From the IMG/VR virus record IMGVR_UViG_3300011187_000064, positions 1 to 22,533 of that record: a stretch of 22,533 nt of DNA. One strand, given 5' to 3'. Source of the stretch: a virus. Under the pieces are notes generated by a model. The model saw nothing but the letters and a program-made list of their open reading frames with translations, was not told the origin of the DNA and made no database searches. Below are positions 6,344 through 14,671 of the stretch, piece by piece (positions within the stretch are counted from its first letter, which is position 1; the number at the start of each line of letters is the position of its first letter). A program made the translations under genes and the position numbers.

Positions 6344-7870
6344 GTGAAAAATCTATTATTAAAATCGAGAGGAATATTAAGCTTTGTAGCTTTTATTCTA
6401 GTTGCTGCGATGGCAACAGTATTATTTACAGATCAAATGAACGATCTGGCTCAATTGGCATATCAATCAATTACATTGGATACCTTAAAGGACTTTGTTC
6501 CTGCAAGCTTTTCAATGGGAGGAGTTGGAATGGCAATGGCAGGATTAGCGGTAATTAAAACAAGCGATAAAGACGAATTTGAAATAAAAAGTCCTGAAGT
6601 GCTTGAAAAACTAAATGACGAGGAGAAATCTAAATATTTAGGTGAGCTAATTAATGCACAATCCAAAGGGATTCAGCACTTACAAACAGAGGCAAAGAAT
6701 CTAAAGGAAAATGAAACCGAGGCAAAAACAGCAGCTGAGAAAATGATCAATGAATTAACCGAGCTGAAAATCAAAACCCTAACAGCATCTTTGCAAACAA
6801 TGGGCGAAAAGGTTACAGGCTTAGTTAAGGAAGTTGAAGCAAAAACAGCAGGAAAATCCTTAGGATTAAAGGCAGCTATTTTAGAGACTTTAGAAAAGAA
6901 TGCTGATGATCTTAAAGGATTTGGAAAAGAGATGAAATCTTTATCAATTGAGGTACCTGAATTCGTTACAAAAGCTAGTCAAAATCCTGGGGATATAACA
7001 TCTGGGTCTGATTTTGCACAAATGGAGCCAGGAGTTGGCCAAATTGCAACACGTCAGCCATTCATGAGATCATTGTTTGTCAATTCTACAACAAATAAAG
7101 AGTATGTAAAGTACAATGATCAAGAGACAGTGACACGAGATGCAAAGAATGTAGCAAATTGTGCAGCTTCAACACATACATCCAAAATAACTTGGGAAGT
7201 TAGAACAATGGAAATCAAAAAGGTTAGAGATTTCGTTGACGTATGTATAGACATGATGGAGGATTATGATTTTGTTACAGGCGAGATTACTAATCTAGTA
7301 GGCACTGATGTTGCATTAAAAGTAGATTCTCAATTATTGTTAGGAGATGGAACTGGAGCAAACTTAGATGGAGTTGCTTCAATAGCTTCAACATTTGCAG
7401 CAGGAGATTATGCTGGAGAAGTTCAAGCAGCGACATTATTTGATTTATTAACCGTAGCAGCGGCTCAAATTGCTGATGCAGGGCAAAACAATAAATTCAT
7501 GGCAAATGTTGCTATTTTGAATCCAATTGATGCTACGTTAATGAGATTGAATAAGAACGTTGATAACAATTATTTGCTTCCAAACTTTGTAAGTCAGAAT
7601 GGCACTCAGCTTGGAGGATTAAGAATAATTGAAAATCAATTAGTACCAGTAGGCCAAGCGTATGTAATGGACTCTACGAAGGGAACAGTTTACTCAAGAA
7701 AAGGGATAACTATTGATTTCGGATTTGAAAACAATGACAACTTTGAGAGAGAGATTGTAACCGTAAAAGCTTATGAGCGATTAAATCTTCGAGTAAGAAA
7801 TGTGGATGCAAATGCATTCTTACACATTCCTGACTTAGGAGCAGCGATTATAGCAATCACAGAGGTATAG
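6344..7870 (+). CDS. major capsid protein precursor, HK97 fold
   Basis: Main shell protein, 508 residues from GTG 6344. Residues 11-28 are strongly hydrophobic (ILSFVAFILVAAMATVLF) after a KSR-containing start, and 57-72 form a second, Gly/Ala-rich hydrophobic stretch. Residues about 84-200 are Lys/Glu/Ala-rich coiled coil, the usual scaffolding delta region of HK97-type capsids. The mature fold begins about 210-235 (FAQMEPGVGQIATRQPFMRS) and includes RTMEIKKVRDFVDVCIDMMED and the ending AYERLNLRVRNVDANAFLHI. The upstream protease presumably removes the first 200 or so residues. The membrane-like N-terminus is unusual for a scaffold, although I recall similar starts in Bacteroidota phage capsid proteins. 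A terminator follows 17 bases after the stop. Confidence 0.92.
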   Translation: MKNLLLKSRGILSFVAFILVAAMATVLFTDQMNDLAQLAYQSITLDTLKDFVPASFSMGGVGMAMAGLAVIKTSDKDEFEIKSPEVLEKLNDEEKSKYLGELINAQSKGIQHLQTEAKNLKENETEAKTAAEKMINELTELKIKTLTASLQTMGEKVTGLVKEVEAKTAGKSLGLKAAILETLEKNADDLKGFGKEMKSLSIEVPEFVTKASQNPGDITSGSDFAQMEPGVGQIATRQPFMRSLFVNSTTNKEYVKYNDQETVTRDAKNVANCAASTHTSKITWEVRTMEIKKVRDFVDVCIDMMEDYDFVTGEITNLVGTDVALKVDSQLLLGDGTGANLDGVASIASTFAAGDYAGEVQAATLFDLLTVAAAQIADAGQNNKFMANVAILNPIDATLMRLNKNVDNNYLLPNFVSQNGTQLGGLRIIENQLVPVGQAYVMDSTKGTVYSRKGITIDFGFENNDNFEREIVTVKAYERLNLRVRNVDANAFLHIPDLGAAIIAITEV

Positions 7871-7887
7871 AGTTTAAAATTCTATTG

Positions 7888-7916
7888 AAAGCTCCCTAAG
7901 GAATTAGGGGGCTTTT
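7888..7916 (+). terminator. hairpin terminator after the capsid gene
   Basis: Bases 7888-7899 (AAAGCTCCCTAA) pair with 7904-7915 (TTAGGGGGCTTT) over 12 bp with one G-T wobble. The loop is GGAA, a stable GNRA type. The T run after the stem is short (TTTT at 7913-7916, partly in the stem), so termination is probably partial. Its place just after the major capsid gene fits lowered expression of the genes beyond, or protection of the capsid mRNA 3' end. Confidence 0.75.
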
Positions 7917-7940
7917 GGTGGTAAAAAAAGCAAAGAAATC

Positions 7941-8369
7941 ATGGAATATATTAAGTTTAAAAAAGATCACTCAGCAGGAATAAAGAAAGGAACTGTTGTT
8001 GTATTAAAGAGTCGGTATGTAAAGAAATTCATTGATGAAGAGTATGCAGAGAAATCATCTAAAGAGGAATTTAATAAGTACAAAGAATCTATATCTGACA
8101 ATAGAGCTAAGGAATCTAAAGAGAAACTGAAAGCAGTTGAGGCTATTGAAAAGAAAAAAGAGATTAAGTTAAATCAAAAATTGTATAGAGCAATTGATGA
8201 GCTTGATTTGGAAGCAAATGATTCGTTATCTGACCAAGGGATTAAAGAGGGAACAATGGTCGAGGTGGATGCCAAGGCTAATATTGTATTCAATGAAGCT
8301 GGAGAGGTTAATTTGAAAGATGATCCTAAAAAGGAAGCACCAAAAAAGAAAAAAGCAAAAAAGAAATAA
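7941..8369 (+). CDS. Lys-rich post-capsid protein, unknown
   Basis: A 142-residue protein. The first 40 residues (YIKFKKDHSAGIKKGTVVVL, then KSRYVKKFIDEEYAEK) resemble the short 'KG...V...yaK..ie.G.A' domain that often follows capsid genes in Bacteroidota phages, as I remember it. Residues about 42-80 are Lys/Glu-rich helix and likely coiled coil. About 83-118 form a small domain ending VEVDAKANIVFNEAGEV, and the last 13 residues are almost all Lys, Ala and Pro. The highly basic tail could touch DNA or the inner capsid surface, which is an inference. The gene follows the terminator and is seven bases from the connector gene. Function unknown. Confidence 0.75.
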   Translation: MEYIKFKKDHSAGIKKGTVVVLKSRYVKKFIDEEYAEKSSKEEFNKYKESISDNRAKESKEKLKAVEAIEKKKEIKLNQKLYRAIDELDLEANDSLSDQGIKEGTMVEVDAKANIVFNEAGEVNLKDDPKKEAPKKKKAKKK

Positions 8370-8375
8370 TCAATC

Positions 8376-8903
8376 ATGGGTAAATTTATATCTGTATCTG
8401 ATTTTAAAGGACCGTTCGACATTCCTAGCGATGTATATTCTGAGGATGTATTGCAGGATTACATAGACGAGAATGAAGAGGGGTTTTTAATTGATTTATT
8501 AGGCGCTGAGCTGTTCAATCTATTCTTAGCGGACTACGTTGCAGCCAATCCAACAGCGAATGAACCAACTGAGCTAAGATTTAAAGCCATTTATGATGCA
8601 TTTCACCTTGATGATAATTGCGGAATCATTAAATCAATAGGGATAAAAAAGATGCTGTTAGGCTTCCTCTGGTTTGATTTCATGAGGGATAATCCGATAA
8701 AGGCTAATATAGGTGGCTTTTACAAGAACGAGCAGGCAAATGGAACTGAGGCTCTATTTAGTGAAACTAGACTTTATACAATTGAGAATAAGGCGATAGA
8801 TAGCTACAGAAACATTCAATATTATATTGATTGTTGGAATCCTGAGAGATATGATTACAATTTATTCAATGGCCAAACAAAATATTTTAATTCAAATATA
8901 TAG
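8376..8903 (+). CDS. head-tail connector (adaptor) candidate
   Basis: A 175-residue, mostly helical, acidic protein beginning MGKFISVSDFKGPFDIPSDV. The pattern of an N-terminal helix pair (LQDYIDENEEGFLIDLLG), a middle helical part (GIKKMLLGFLWFDFMRDN) and a Tyr-rich C-terminus (IQYYIDCWNPERYDYNLFNG) is what I associate with the DUF6712-like adaptor proteins of Bacteroidota phages. Those sit below the portal in the neck. Position after the capsid gene and before the tail genes fits this. Its TAG stop overlaps the GTG start of the next gene (TAGTG at 8901-8905). The family assignment is from memory of sequence style. Confidence 0.65.
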   Translation: MGKFISVSDFKGPFDIPSDVYSEDVLQDYIDENEEGFLIDLLGAELFNLFLADYVAANPTANEPTELRFKAIYDAFHLDDNCGIIKSIGIKKMLLGFLWFDFMRDNPIKANIGGFYKNEQANGTEALFSETRLYTIENKAIDSYRNIQYYIDCWNPERYDYNLFNGQTKYFNSNI

Positions 8904-9601
8904 TGGAAACAGTAGATATCATAGAATCAATAATTAATGAGATATCAGCAACTGTAATTTTTAAAACAGTCACTAAGGTTGGAACATCATTTGAAATTGA
9001 ATCTGATTGCACTCAATGGATTATGAATGGGATGCTATTTGAGTTATCCGGAACATCATTTACAGTTAGAGATTTAAAATTTAATGAAGGATTCACGCTA
9101 AAGCCATCAATAGACGTTGTTTCAATCGCTGAAAATGAAATAACATTAACAAGTCCAAAGTACTTTCATGGCACGCTAAAAATGGTTAGAAATGCAATAA
9201 CAGCGAATACGAAGAAAAAAGAAATATTACCATTTATATATCTATTTGAGGTAATAAATGATAGAAAGGTAAATGATGCTGAGTCTGCAATTGATAGAGA
9301 ATCCGAATTAAGACTATTCTTTTTAGGCTCAGCAGATACTAAGAACTGGCTAACTGATTCGCACTATGATAATGTAATTTATCCAATGTCAGTTTTAACA
9401 AGAAAATTTATAAGCATAATTAAGGATAGTAAGTTTTTTACTTACATTTTTGATTATGATGAAAGCAACCTTATTAACGTTTCAGAAAACGGAAATCAAG
9501 GAAAAAGTATCTTTGACATTAATTTGTCGGGGATAGAAATGAGATTATTCTCAGAGATAAGAAAAGATTTAAGTTGCAACTTAATCAATAACAATTGTTA
9601 A
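8903..9601 (+). CDS. neck or tail-terminator candidate
   Basis: A 232-residue protein starting at GTG 8903, which overlaps the preceding stop by one base. The first 90 residues are predicted beta-rich (VIFKTVTKVGTSFEIES, VSIAENEITLTSPKYF). The middle KKEILPFIYLFEVINDRKVND and LRLFFLGSADTKNWLTDSHY, and a C-terminus with KFFTYIFDYDESNLINVSEN and GIEMRLFSEIR, give a fold compatible with a head-closure or tail-terminator protein. I recognise no defining motif. The assignment rests on its place between the adaptor and the tail tube, where siphophages encode these functions. Confidence 0.55.
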   Translation: METVDIIESIINEISATVIFKTVTKVGTSFEIESDCTQWIMNGMLFELSGTSFTVRDLKFNEGFTLKPSIDVVSIAENEITLTSPKYFHGTLKMVRNAITANTKKKEILPFIYLFEVINDRKVNDAESAIDRESELRLFFLGSADTKNWLTDSHYDNVIYPMSVLTRKFISIIKDSKFFTYIFDYDESNLINVSENGNQGKSIFDINLSGIEMRLFSEIRKDLSCNLINNNC

Positions 9602-9618
9602 TTTAAAATTTAGAAAAA

Positions 9619-10548
9619 ATGAAATGTACATGTTTAACAGGATTTGGAAACACTGGTTTACCAAATTGCGTATCTGCCTTTGACGTAACAAAGCAGCTAA
9701 TATTTGTTCCATACTTTAAAGAGGATGGAACTATTAACGGAATCGATTTAACTGGACTAGAAGGATTAGATCAGGCTTTTATTGATTCAAAAATCAAGGC
9801 GTTATTGCCGGATGACAGATGGTATATAACTCCTGAAATTAAAAACATCACAGACGAGAGGGCTGAAGATGTGACTGAGGAGTTCGAGGATACGACATCT
9901 GTATTCATTCAGGAAGGTGCAAGAACTTTCACTGGAATAGTTGTAGGAGCACCACCACAGTTTAAGGCTGAACTTGATAAAATTCGTTGTGTAAAAGGCG
10001 GATATTACGTGGTTGATAAGTCAGGGAATTTAATTGGAGACAATTCAAGAGAGGGATTTCTGGACCCGATTAGAATTCAAGACCAATCACTGTCAGTTGG
10101 ATTTATAAAGGGAACTGATACGACTATTCAGAAGGTATCAATTAGCTTTACTGTTAGTATGACAATGGACGACGCTAATATCTCAATGATTGAGAGCAGT
10201 AAGATAACTGGAACTCTTTTAGGAGCAATGGGATTGCTTTCAGTTTACAAAGAGTCTGATTCATCAATATCAACAGCAGGATTCACCGTCACTCTTGGAG
10301 CTAATTACGGAGGAGTCTTAAGTAAAACAAAAGCCAAAGGATTGGAGTTGGCTGATTTTACTGCATTTAACACAACTCAATCGAGTGCTGAAACATTAGC
10401 CTCTGTTACTGAGACATCTGATGGAGTTTATGCATTTGTTTATGATAGTGCAGTAACAGCAGCAGACCTTATCACAGTATCTAATAGGGCGAGTGGAGAT
10501 TTAACGAAGGGATATGATATTGTTCCTTTCACAATCCTGACTCCGTAA
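9619..10548 (+). CDS. major tail tube protein
   Basis: Predicted building block of the tail tube, 309 residues. The N-terminus MKCTCLTGFGNTGLPNC has three Cys in 17 residues and resembles starts I recall from Bacteroidota phage tail proteins. A beta-rich core follows: FDVTKQLIFVPYFKEDGTIN, then RWYITPEIKNITDERAEDVT and RTFTGIVVGAPPQFKAELDK. The strand pair DQSLSVGFIKGT and QKVSISFTVSMT completes it. Residues about 205-309 look like a separate Thr/Ser-rich beta domain, perhaps an Ig-like surface decoration. Position before the tape measure gene, and absence of a sheath gene, support a non-contractile tail. The stop overlaps the start of the next small gene (TAATG). Confidence 0.8.
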   Translation: MKCTCLTGFGNTGLPNCVSAFDVTKQLIFVPYFKEDGTINGIDLTGLEGLDQAFIDSKIKALLPDDRWYITPEIKNITDERAEDVTEEFEDTTSVFIQEGARTFTGIVVGAPPQFKAELDKIRCVKGGYYVVDKSGNLIGDNSREGFLDPIRIQDQSLSVGFIKGTDTTIQKVSISFTVSMTMDDANISMIESSKITGTLLGAMGLLSVYKESDSSISTAGFTVTLGANYGGVLSKTKAKGLELADFTAFNTTQSSAETLASVTETSDGVYAFVYDSAVTAADLITVSNRASGDLTKGYDIVPFTILTP

Positions 10549-10724
10549 TGAGAGATTTGAAACTAGAAGACAAGCAATTAAAGCTAGGCAACACTTCTTT
10601 TAACAAAGAATCGTTGCAGGGCTTGACAGAAACCCAATTTAAAAAGAGATACAAAGGAATCATTAACATTGATTTAGATGTAGCCTGGAAAAAAATCAAG
10701 GGATATACTAAAAAGTCAAAATAG
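10548..10724 (+). CDS. small tail-region protein, 58 residues
   Basis: ATG 10548 overlaps the tail tube stop (TAATG) and the frame ends at TAG 10722-10724. The protein reads MRDLKLEDKQLKLGNTSFNK at the start, then SLQGLTETQFKKRYKG and LDVAWKKIKGYTKKSK. It is basic, with a likely short beta start and helical end. The LG..SF....L.G.T...F...Y pattern resembles short conserved proteins I recall next to tail genes of Bacteroidota phages. The coupled start, normal phage codon use and position before a terminator support coding. Its role could be tail assembly, but this is not shown. Confidence 0.65.
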   Translation: MRDLKLEDKQLKLGNTSFNKESLQGLTETQFKKRYKGIINIDLDVAWKKIKGYTKKSK

Positions 10725-10752
10725 CAGATTGTTTGAAATAGTTAAATTTGTA

Positions 10753-10784
10753 GGGTAGTTGTAAAAAAGCAGCTACCCTTTTTT
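10753..10784 (+). terminator. intrinsic terminator between tail tube and tape-measure block
   Basis: GGGTAGTTG at 10753-10761 pairs with CAGCTACCC at 10770-10778 (9 bp, one G-T wobble). The loop is TAAAAAAG and six T residues follow at 10779-10784. This is a textbook factor-independent terminator. The next gene starts at ATG 10788, three bases after the T run, so downstream expression must come from readthrough or an unseen promoter. Confidence 0.85.
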
Positions 10785-10787
10785 AAT

Positions 10788-11249
10788 ATGAAGTACTTTG
10801 GAAAAGCTATAAGATTATTAAACATGATCAAAAGCCTTGATTTAGATAATATGTTATACAATATAACATTGAAAAGTGAAGCTAGGCAGCTGATTATACA
10901 ACTCAACACAAGGGAACAGTTATTTGAAGGAATAAATAGTGATGGAGAGGATTTAGAATCAATTGGAGGCTCCTATGCGCCTTTCACAATAGCAATAAAG
11001 CAAAGCGATGGATTACCAAGCGATAGAGTAACTTTGTTTCAATCAGGAGATTTTTATGATACTTTTGAAATTAAGGCATATAGGGGAGGATTTAATATAA
11101 AAGCAGATACCGACAAAGATGATGGAGATTTAAGATTCAGGTGGGGCAATGAAATAATAGGATTAACAGAAGACAGTAAGCAGGATTTAGCAAATTATTA
11201 TAGAAATGAAATCATCAAAGAAATCAGAAAGAAAATCAGAAATGTATAA
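10788..11249 (+). CDS. conserved-type tail completion protein, unknown role
   Basis: A 153-residue protein with a helical start (MKYFGKAIRLLNMIKSLDLD). It then carries QLIIQLNTREQLFEGINSDG, SYAPFTIAIKQSDGLPSDRV, TLFQSGDFYDTFEIKA and a C-terminal helix. From memory the pattern 'N.eQLf..G.ds.G......Y.pfT...K...G.p.dritL..tGdFY.sf' marks a common Bacteroidota phage family whose members lie near the tail genes. It is sometimes compared with virion morphogenesis or gp10-like tail completion proteins. The start lies only three bases after a terminator T run and has no Shine-Dalgarno site. The next gene overlaps its stop by eight bases if the later ATG is used. Confidence 0.7.
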   Translation: MKYFGKAIRLLNMIKSLDLDNMLYNITLKSEARQLIIQLNTREQLFEGINSDGEDLESIGGSYAPFTIAIKQSDGLPSDRVTLFQSGDFYDTFEIKAYRGGFNIKADTDKDDGDLRFRWGNEIIGLTEDSKQDLANYYRNEIIKEIRKKIRNV

Positions 11250-11673
11250 ATCGATTGATAAACTTCCTATTTTGCTATGGTTGGATATTCACGAGACTTC
11301 AGATTTAACATTATTATTTATCAAGCAGCCAAAAAAGATTAATTTTAAAGCCTTGGAGGATGCGTGGGAAAAAATAAATGATGAATATTTACAATGCTTT
11401 GGAATATCTGAGGAGATGGAAACAACATTAGAAAATAAAAGATTGGCGGCACTAGCAAAATGCGAGTACTTGATAACTGGAGAAAGACATCATTTAACAT
11501 TTGCCGAAATACACGAAGAAACTTCAAAAATAGAAAGTAAAAAAATTAAGGTTGACATTGAAAACAATTTAGCGAAGCTGACTAAGTTCTATGGGGTGAG
11601 GCTTCGATCAAATGAATTAACGGTGCGAGAGTATTATAATTTTATAAAAGAAGCTCAAAATGGCAGAGGGTAA
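11242..11673 (+). CDS. tail assembly chaperone candidate
   Basis: From ATG 11242 the product has 143 residues, starting MYKSIDKLPILLWLDIHETS. An in-frame ATG at 11206 would add 12 basic residues inside the previous gene and is less likely. The protein is helical: FKALEDAWEKINDEYLQCFG, then NKRLAALAKCEYLITGERHH, and ELTVREYYNFIKEAQNG at the end. Its gene overlaps the tape measure start by 14 bases. The place directly before the tape measure gene is where tail assembly chaperones lie. The segment A AAA AAG near 11331-11338 does not give a productive -1 frame, so I see no gpG/gpGT-type frameshift. A chaperone role is inferred from position only. Confidence 0.65.
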   Translation: MYKSIDKLPILLWLDIHETSDLTLLFIKQPKKINFKALEDAWEKINDEYLQCFGISEEMETTLENKRLAALAKCEYLITGERHHLTFAEIHEETSKIESKKIKVDIENNLAKLTKFYGVRLRSNELTVREYYNFIKEAQNGRG

Positions 11674-14671
11674 TATTAAGAATGAAGATCTGTTTGCAAA
11701 AGATGCTATTACTAAGACGCTTAAAGACGTAAAGAAGCTAATAGGTGAATTTGAAAAGCTAGAAAAGGTTGTCATAGATGTAGCTAAAGCAAGTAAGAAG
11801 GACCTATCAAAGACAAACACTAAGACAGTAAGCGGGCTTAATAAGCAAAAAGAAGCCATTGAGAAGATTAACATTGCTGAGAAGGCAAGTAATGACATCA
11901 AGAAAAGAAAGCAGCAGCTACAAGCCAGATTTAAAGCTGCTAATAGCGATGAAATACAAGGGAATGTATTACTGAATGAACAGCTAAAAGAACAAAATAG
12001 AATTAATCGACGGATAGTAACAGAGAATAATAAAGTTTTTGGGGCCTATAAAAACCTATCTACAAGATTGAACAGGCTCAGAAAAGAATACAAAGATCTA
12101 GCTGCTCAAGAAGCTCAAGGAATAAAGCTTTCAAAAGAGCAAAGAAAGACGATGAAACGTCTTAGAACTGAGATCAACAGCACGGATGCGTCTCTTAAGA
12201 AAATAGATAAGAGTGTAGGCCAGTCACAGAGAAATGTTGGAAACTATACGAGTGCCTGGGGTAAATTAGGTCAAACTATAAAACGTGGATTTGTTGCTCT
12301 TGGAATAGTTGGTGGAGTTCAAGCGGTATCAAGAGCTTTCAGAGACGCATTTAATCGTATCAAAGAATTTGATTCAGAGTTTGCTACTATAAGAGGGTTG
12401 ACAGGAGAAACAACAGAAGAGCTAGCAAGCTTAAGGCAGGAGATTATAGATGTAGCTGGATCATCAAGGAAGACATCAAATGAGGTAGCTAAGTTAGCTA
12501 CAACATTACTTACTTTAGGTAAAACTAAAGATGAGGTAATAGATCTATTAGAACCTATAAACAATTTAGCGATTGGGCTTCAAACAACTTCAGAAGAAGC
12601 AGCTGACTTTTTAGGTCAAACTTTGAACGCATTTCAGAAGAGTTCTGAAAGCGGCCAAGAGTTTGCAGATATAATTGCAAATGTTAGAAAGAGTACGTCG
12701 CTTAATTTTCAGAGAATTAAAGATGCTTTGGGATTTGTAGCACCTACTGCCAATGCTTTGAATTTAACCTTAGGGAGAACATCGGCATTAATTGGAGTGC
12801 TTCAAGATAACGGTATTAGAGCAGCTAGAGCAGGTAGATTATTAAACACGTCTTTTGCTAGATTAGTTAAGCAGGGCCTCTCATTAGATGAGGCTTTGAA
12901 CAAAATCAACTCATCTACAGATAGAGTTAAAACAGCTACAGACTTATTTGGGGCAGAGTCATTTACATTAGGATTAATTCTTTCAGATAATCTAGATAGA
13001 GTAGATGAGTTAGCCAATTCTTTTGACAACTTAAGCGAAGGATCATTAAAGACATTAACAGATGAGCAATTAGATACTTTAGCAGGCCAATTTGATATTT
13101 TAGATTCTACTTATGAGAAGTTCATTTTATCTATTGAGAATGGAGACGGTAGAATAAGTAGAGCTATAAAAGGAACAATTAAATCAATAATTAGTTTAAC
13201 AGACACGTTGACAGTTCTGAATACTACAGTTGATGACTTTACTATTCAAGCTGAAAAGGGGGAAAAGAATTTTGTTGAGACTTTAATAGGGTCAACAGAT
13301 GACATAGATGAAATATTCCTAAGATTGAGAGGTCAATTAAATAGAACTCGAGAGCAATTAAAGAAAGTAACCGATAGAAGAGCTGATATAGGTGGAGCAT
13401 TCAATAAGCTGTTTTCGCCTGGGACGATTGGAGAAGATAAGGGATTAGAAGCTTTAGAAGGACAATTAAGAAAAAGAATTCAGATACTGCAGTTAGCTAT
13501 AGATAACCCAAGTCAATTTTTAGCAGACGCAGAAAAAGAGTTAGATACTGTTGAGGAAATAGAGAAGACAGTAAAAGAAATTAAAAAGAGAGAACTAGAT
13601 TTAATCGATAGAGATCAACTCACAAAGCTAGAGGAGTTAAAACTAGAACTAAAGCAAATAGAAGAATCACGTGAAAGGCTTGTAACGGGAACTACACAAA
13701 ATGAAATAGATGCTTTTAATGGGCTGACTATTCAGGCTGAGCAGTTGCAGAAGGTCATTGATGTTTATGAAAGGTTGTTAAAAGGAGAAACAAGAGAAGG
13801 TGGACAGATCAAAAAAGGGCCATTATCTGACAAGGAGCTTAGAAATGCTGTTGCAGAAGACATAGAAGATAGGCTAAAGAAGGAAGAGGAAGCAATACAA
13901 AGGCTTCAAAGTATTATTACAGACTCACTAAATACGGTTGGACAGCTTGTTGATGATTTGTTTATAGTTAAAATAGAGCGCCTCAATAGCGATCTACTAG
14001 CTACACAAAGGAGAACTGACCAATTGATTAATAAAGCTGAACAGAGCAGACTTGGAGCGCAAGAGAGTATAGCGTTCGAGCAGAAGAAAGAAGCTGAATT
14101 AGAGAGAGAAAGACTTGAAACATTAAAAAGACAGCAACAAACGCAAGCTTTATTCACAGTCCTACAATCATATAATTCTAATGTTGCAGGCGGTAGTCAA
14201 TCTCCTTTAACTGATACAGTAAGAGATATAGGAATACTTAGAGCACTTGCTCAATCATTTGGAAGTGCTTTTGATGGAGTAGATGATACTGGAGGAAGAG
14301 GAGACATTGATAAGAAAGGAGGCAAGCTTTGGGTGCTACATCCAAGAGAGCAAGTATGGTCTGAGAAGAATCGGTCGGAGGTAGGGTATAAATCAAGAGA
14401 GGAAATAATTGATATTGTAAAAAACAGCGAGAACAATTCTTTACTATCTAATGATTTACTCCAAGGGAACAATATAAAAGTACTGGAGCAGAGCAAAAAT
14501 GATAGAGATCAAAGAAGCCTACTCAAAGAAATTAAAGCTGTAAATAGATCGCTTAAATCAATGCACAATGACAAAGATTTAATTGATGTTGACTCTTTAA
14601 GAAATGTTCTTAAGCACACAAAAAAGAGAGGAAATAAAAAAGTAGTAACCATTTCAAAGCTTCATAAATAA
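11660..14671 (+). CDS. tail tape measure protein
   Basis: Sets tail length and lies inside the tube before ejection. The 1003-residue protein has a long coiled coil at about 15-195 (Lys/Glu/Gln-rich), then a hydrophobic Gly/Val segment near 210-222 (FVALGIVGGVQAV). A TP901-type core follows at about 225-470, with FDSEFATIRGLTGETTEELA, RKTSNEVAKLATTLLTLGKT and NVRKSTSLNFQRIKDALGFV. More charged coiled coil covers about 540-840. The end carries GGKLWVLHPREQVWSEKNRS and helices. No lysozyme or peptidase domain is visible. At 0.15 nm per residue the tail would be roughly 150 nm. The start overlaps the preceding gene by 14 bases, and the stop overlaps the next start by one base. Confidence 0.9.
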   Translation: MAEGNIKNEDLFAKDAITKTLKDVKKLIGEFEKLEKVVIDVAKASKKDLSKTNTKTVSGLNKQKEAIEKINIAEKASNDIKKRKQQLQARFKAANSDEIQGNVLLNEQLKEQNRINRRIVTENNKVFGAYKNLSTRLNRLRKEYKDLAAQEAQGIKLSKEQRKTMKRLRTEINSTDASLKKIDKSVGQSQRNVGNYTSAWGKLGQTIKRGFVALGIVGGVQAVSRAFRDAFNRIKEFDSEFATIRGLTGETTEELASLRQEIIDVAGSSRKTSNEVAKLATTLLTLGKTKDEVIDLLEPINNLAIGLQTTSEEAADFLGQTLNAFQKSSESGQEFADIIANVRKSTSLNFQRIKDALGFVAPTANALNLTLGRTSALIGVLQDNGIRAARAGRLLNTSFARLVKQGLSLDEALNKINSSTDRVKTATDLFGAESFTLGLILSDNLDRVDELANSFDNLSEGSLKTLTDEQLDTLAGQFDILDSTYEKFILSIENGDGRISRAIKGTIKSIISLTDTLTVLNTTVDDFTIQAEKGEKNFVETLIGSTDDIDEIFLRLRGQLNRTREQLKKVTDRRADIGGAFNKLFSPGTIGEDKGLEALEGQLRKRIQILQLAIDNPSQFLADAEKELDTVEEIEKTVKEIKKRELDLIDRDQLTKLEELKLELKQIEESRERLVTGTTQNEIDAFNGLTIQAEQLQKVIDVYERLLKGETREGGQIKKGPLSDKELRNAVAEDIEDRLKKEEEAIQRLQSIITDSLNTVGQLVDDLFIVKIERLNSDLLATQRRTDQLINKAEQSRLGAQESIAFEQKKEAELERERLETLKRQQQTQALFTVLQSYNSNVAGGSQSPLTDTVRDIGILRALAQSFGSAFDGVDDTGGRGDIDKKGGKLWVLHPREQVWSEKNRSEVGYKSREEIIDIVKNSENNSLLSNDLLQGNNIKVLEQSKNDRDQRSLLKEIKAVNRSLKSMHNDKDLIDVDSLRNVLKHTKKRGNKKVVTISKLHK

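Noticed and set aside
10687-10694. A-run frameshift in the 58-residue gene
   Set aside because: The -1 frame stops after a few codons and the +1 frame ends at the terminator without joining the next gene.
10743-10750. TAAATTTG as a promoter -7 box before the 10788 gene
   Set aside because: There is no -33 TTTG at the right spacing, and initiation would fall inside the terminator stem.
11331-11338. A AAA AAG as a -1 frameshift site for a tail chaperone pair
   Set aside because: The -1 frame meets a TAA within two codons, so no fused product could be made.
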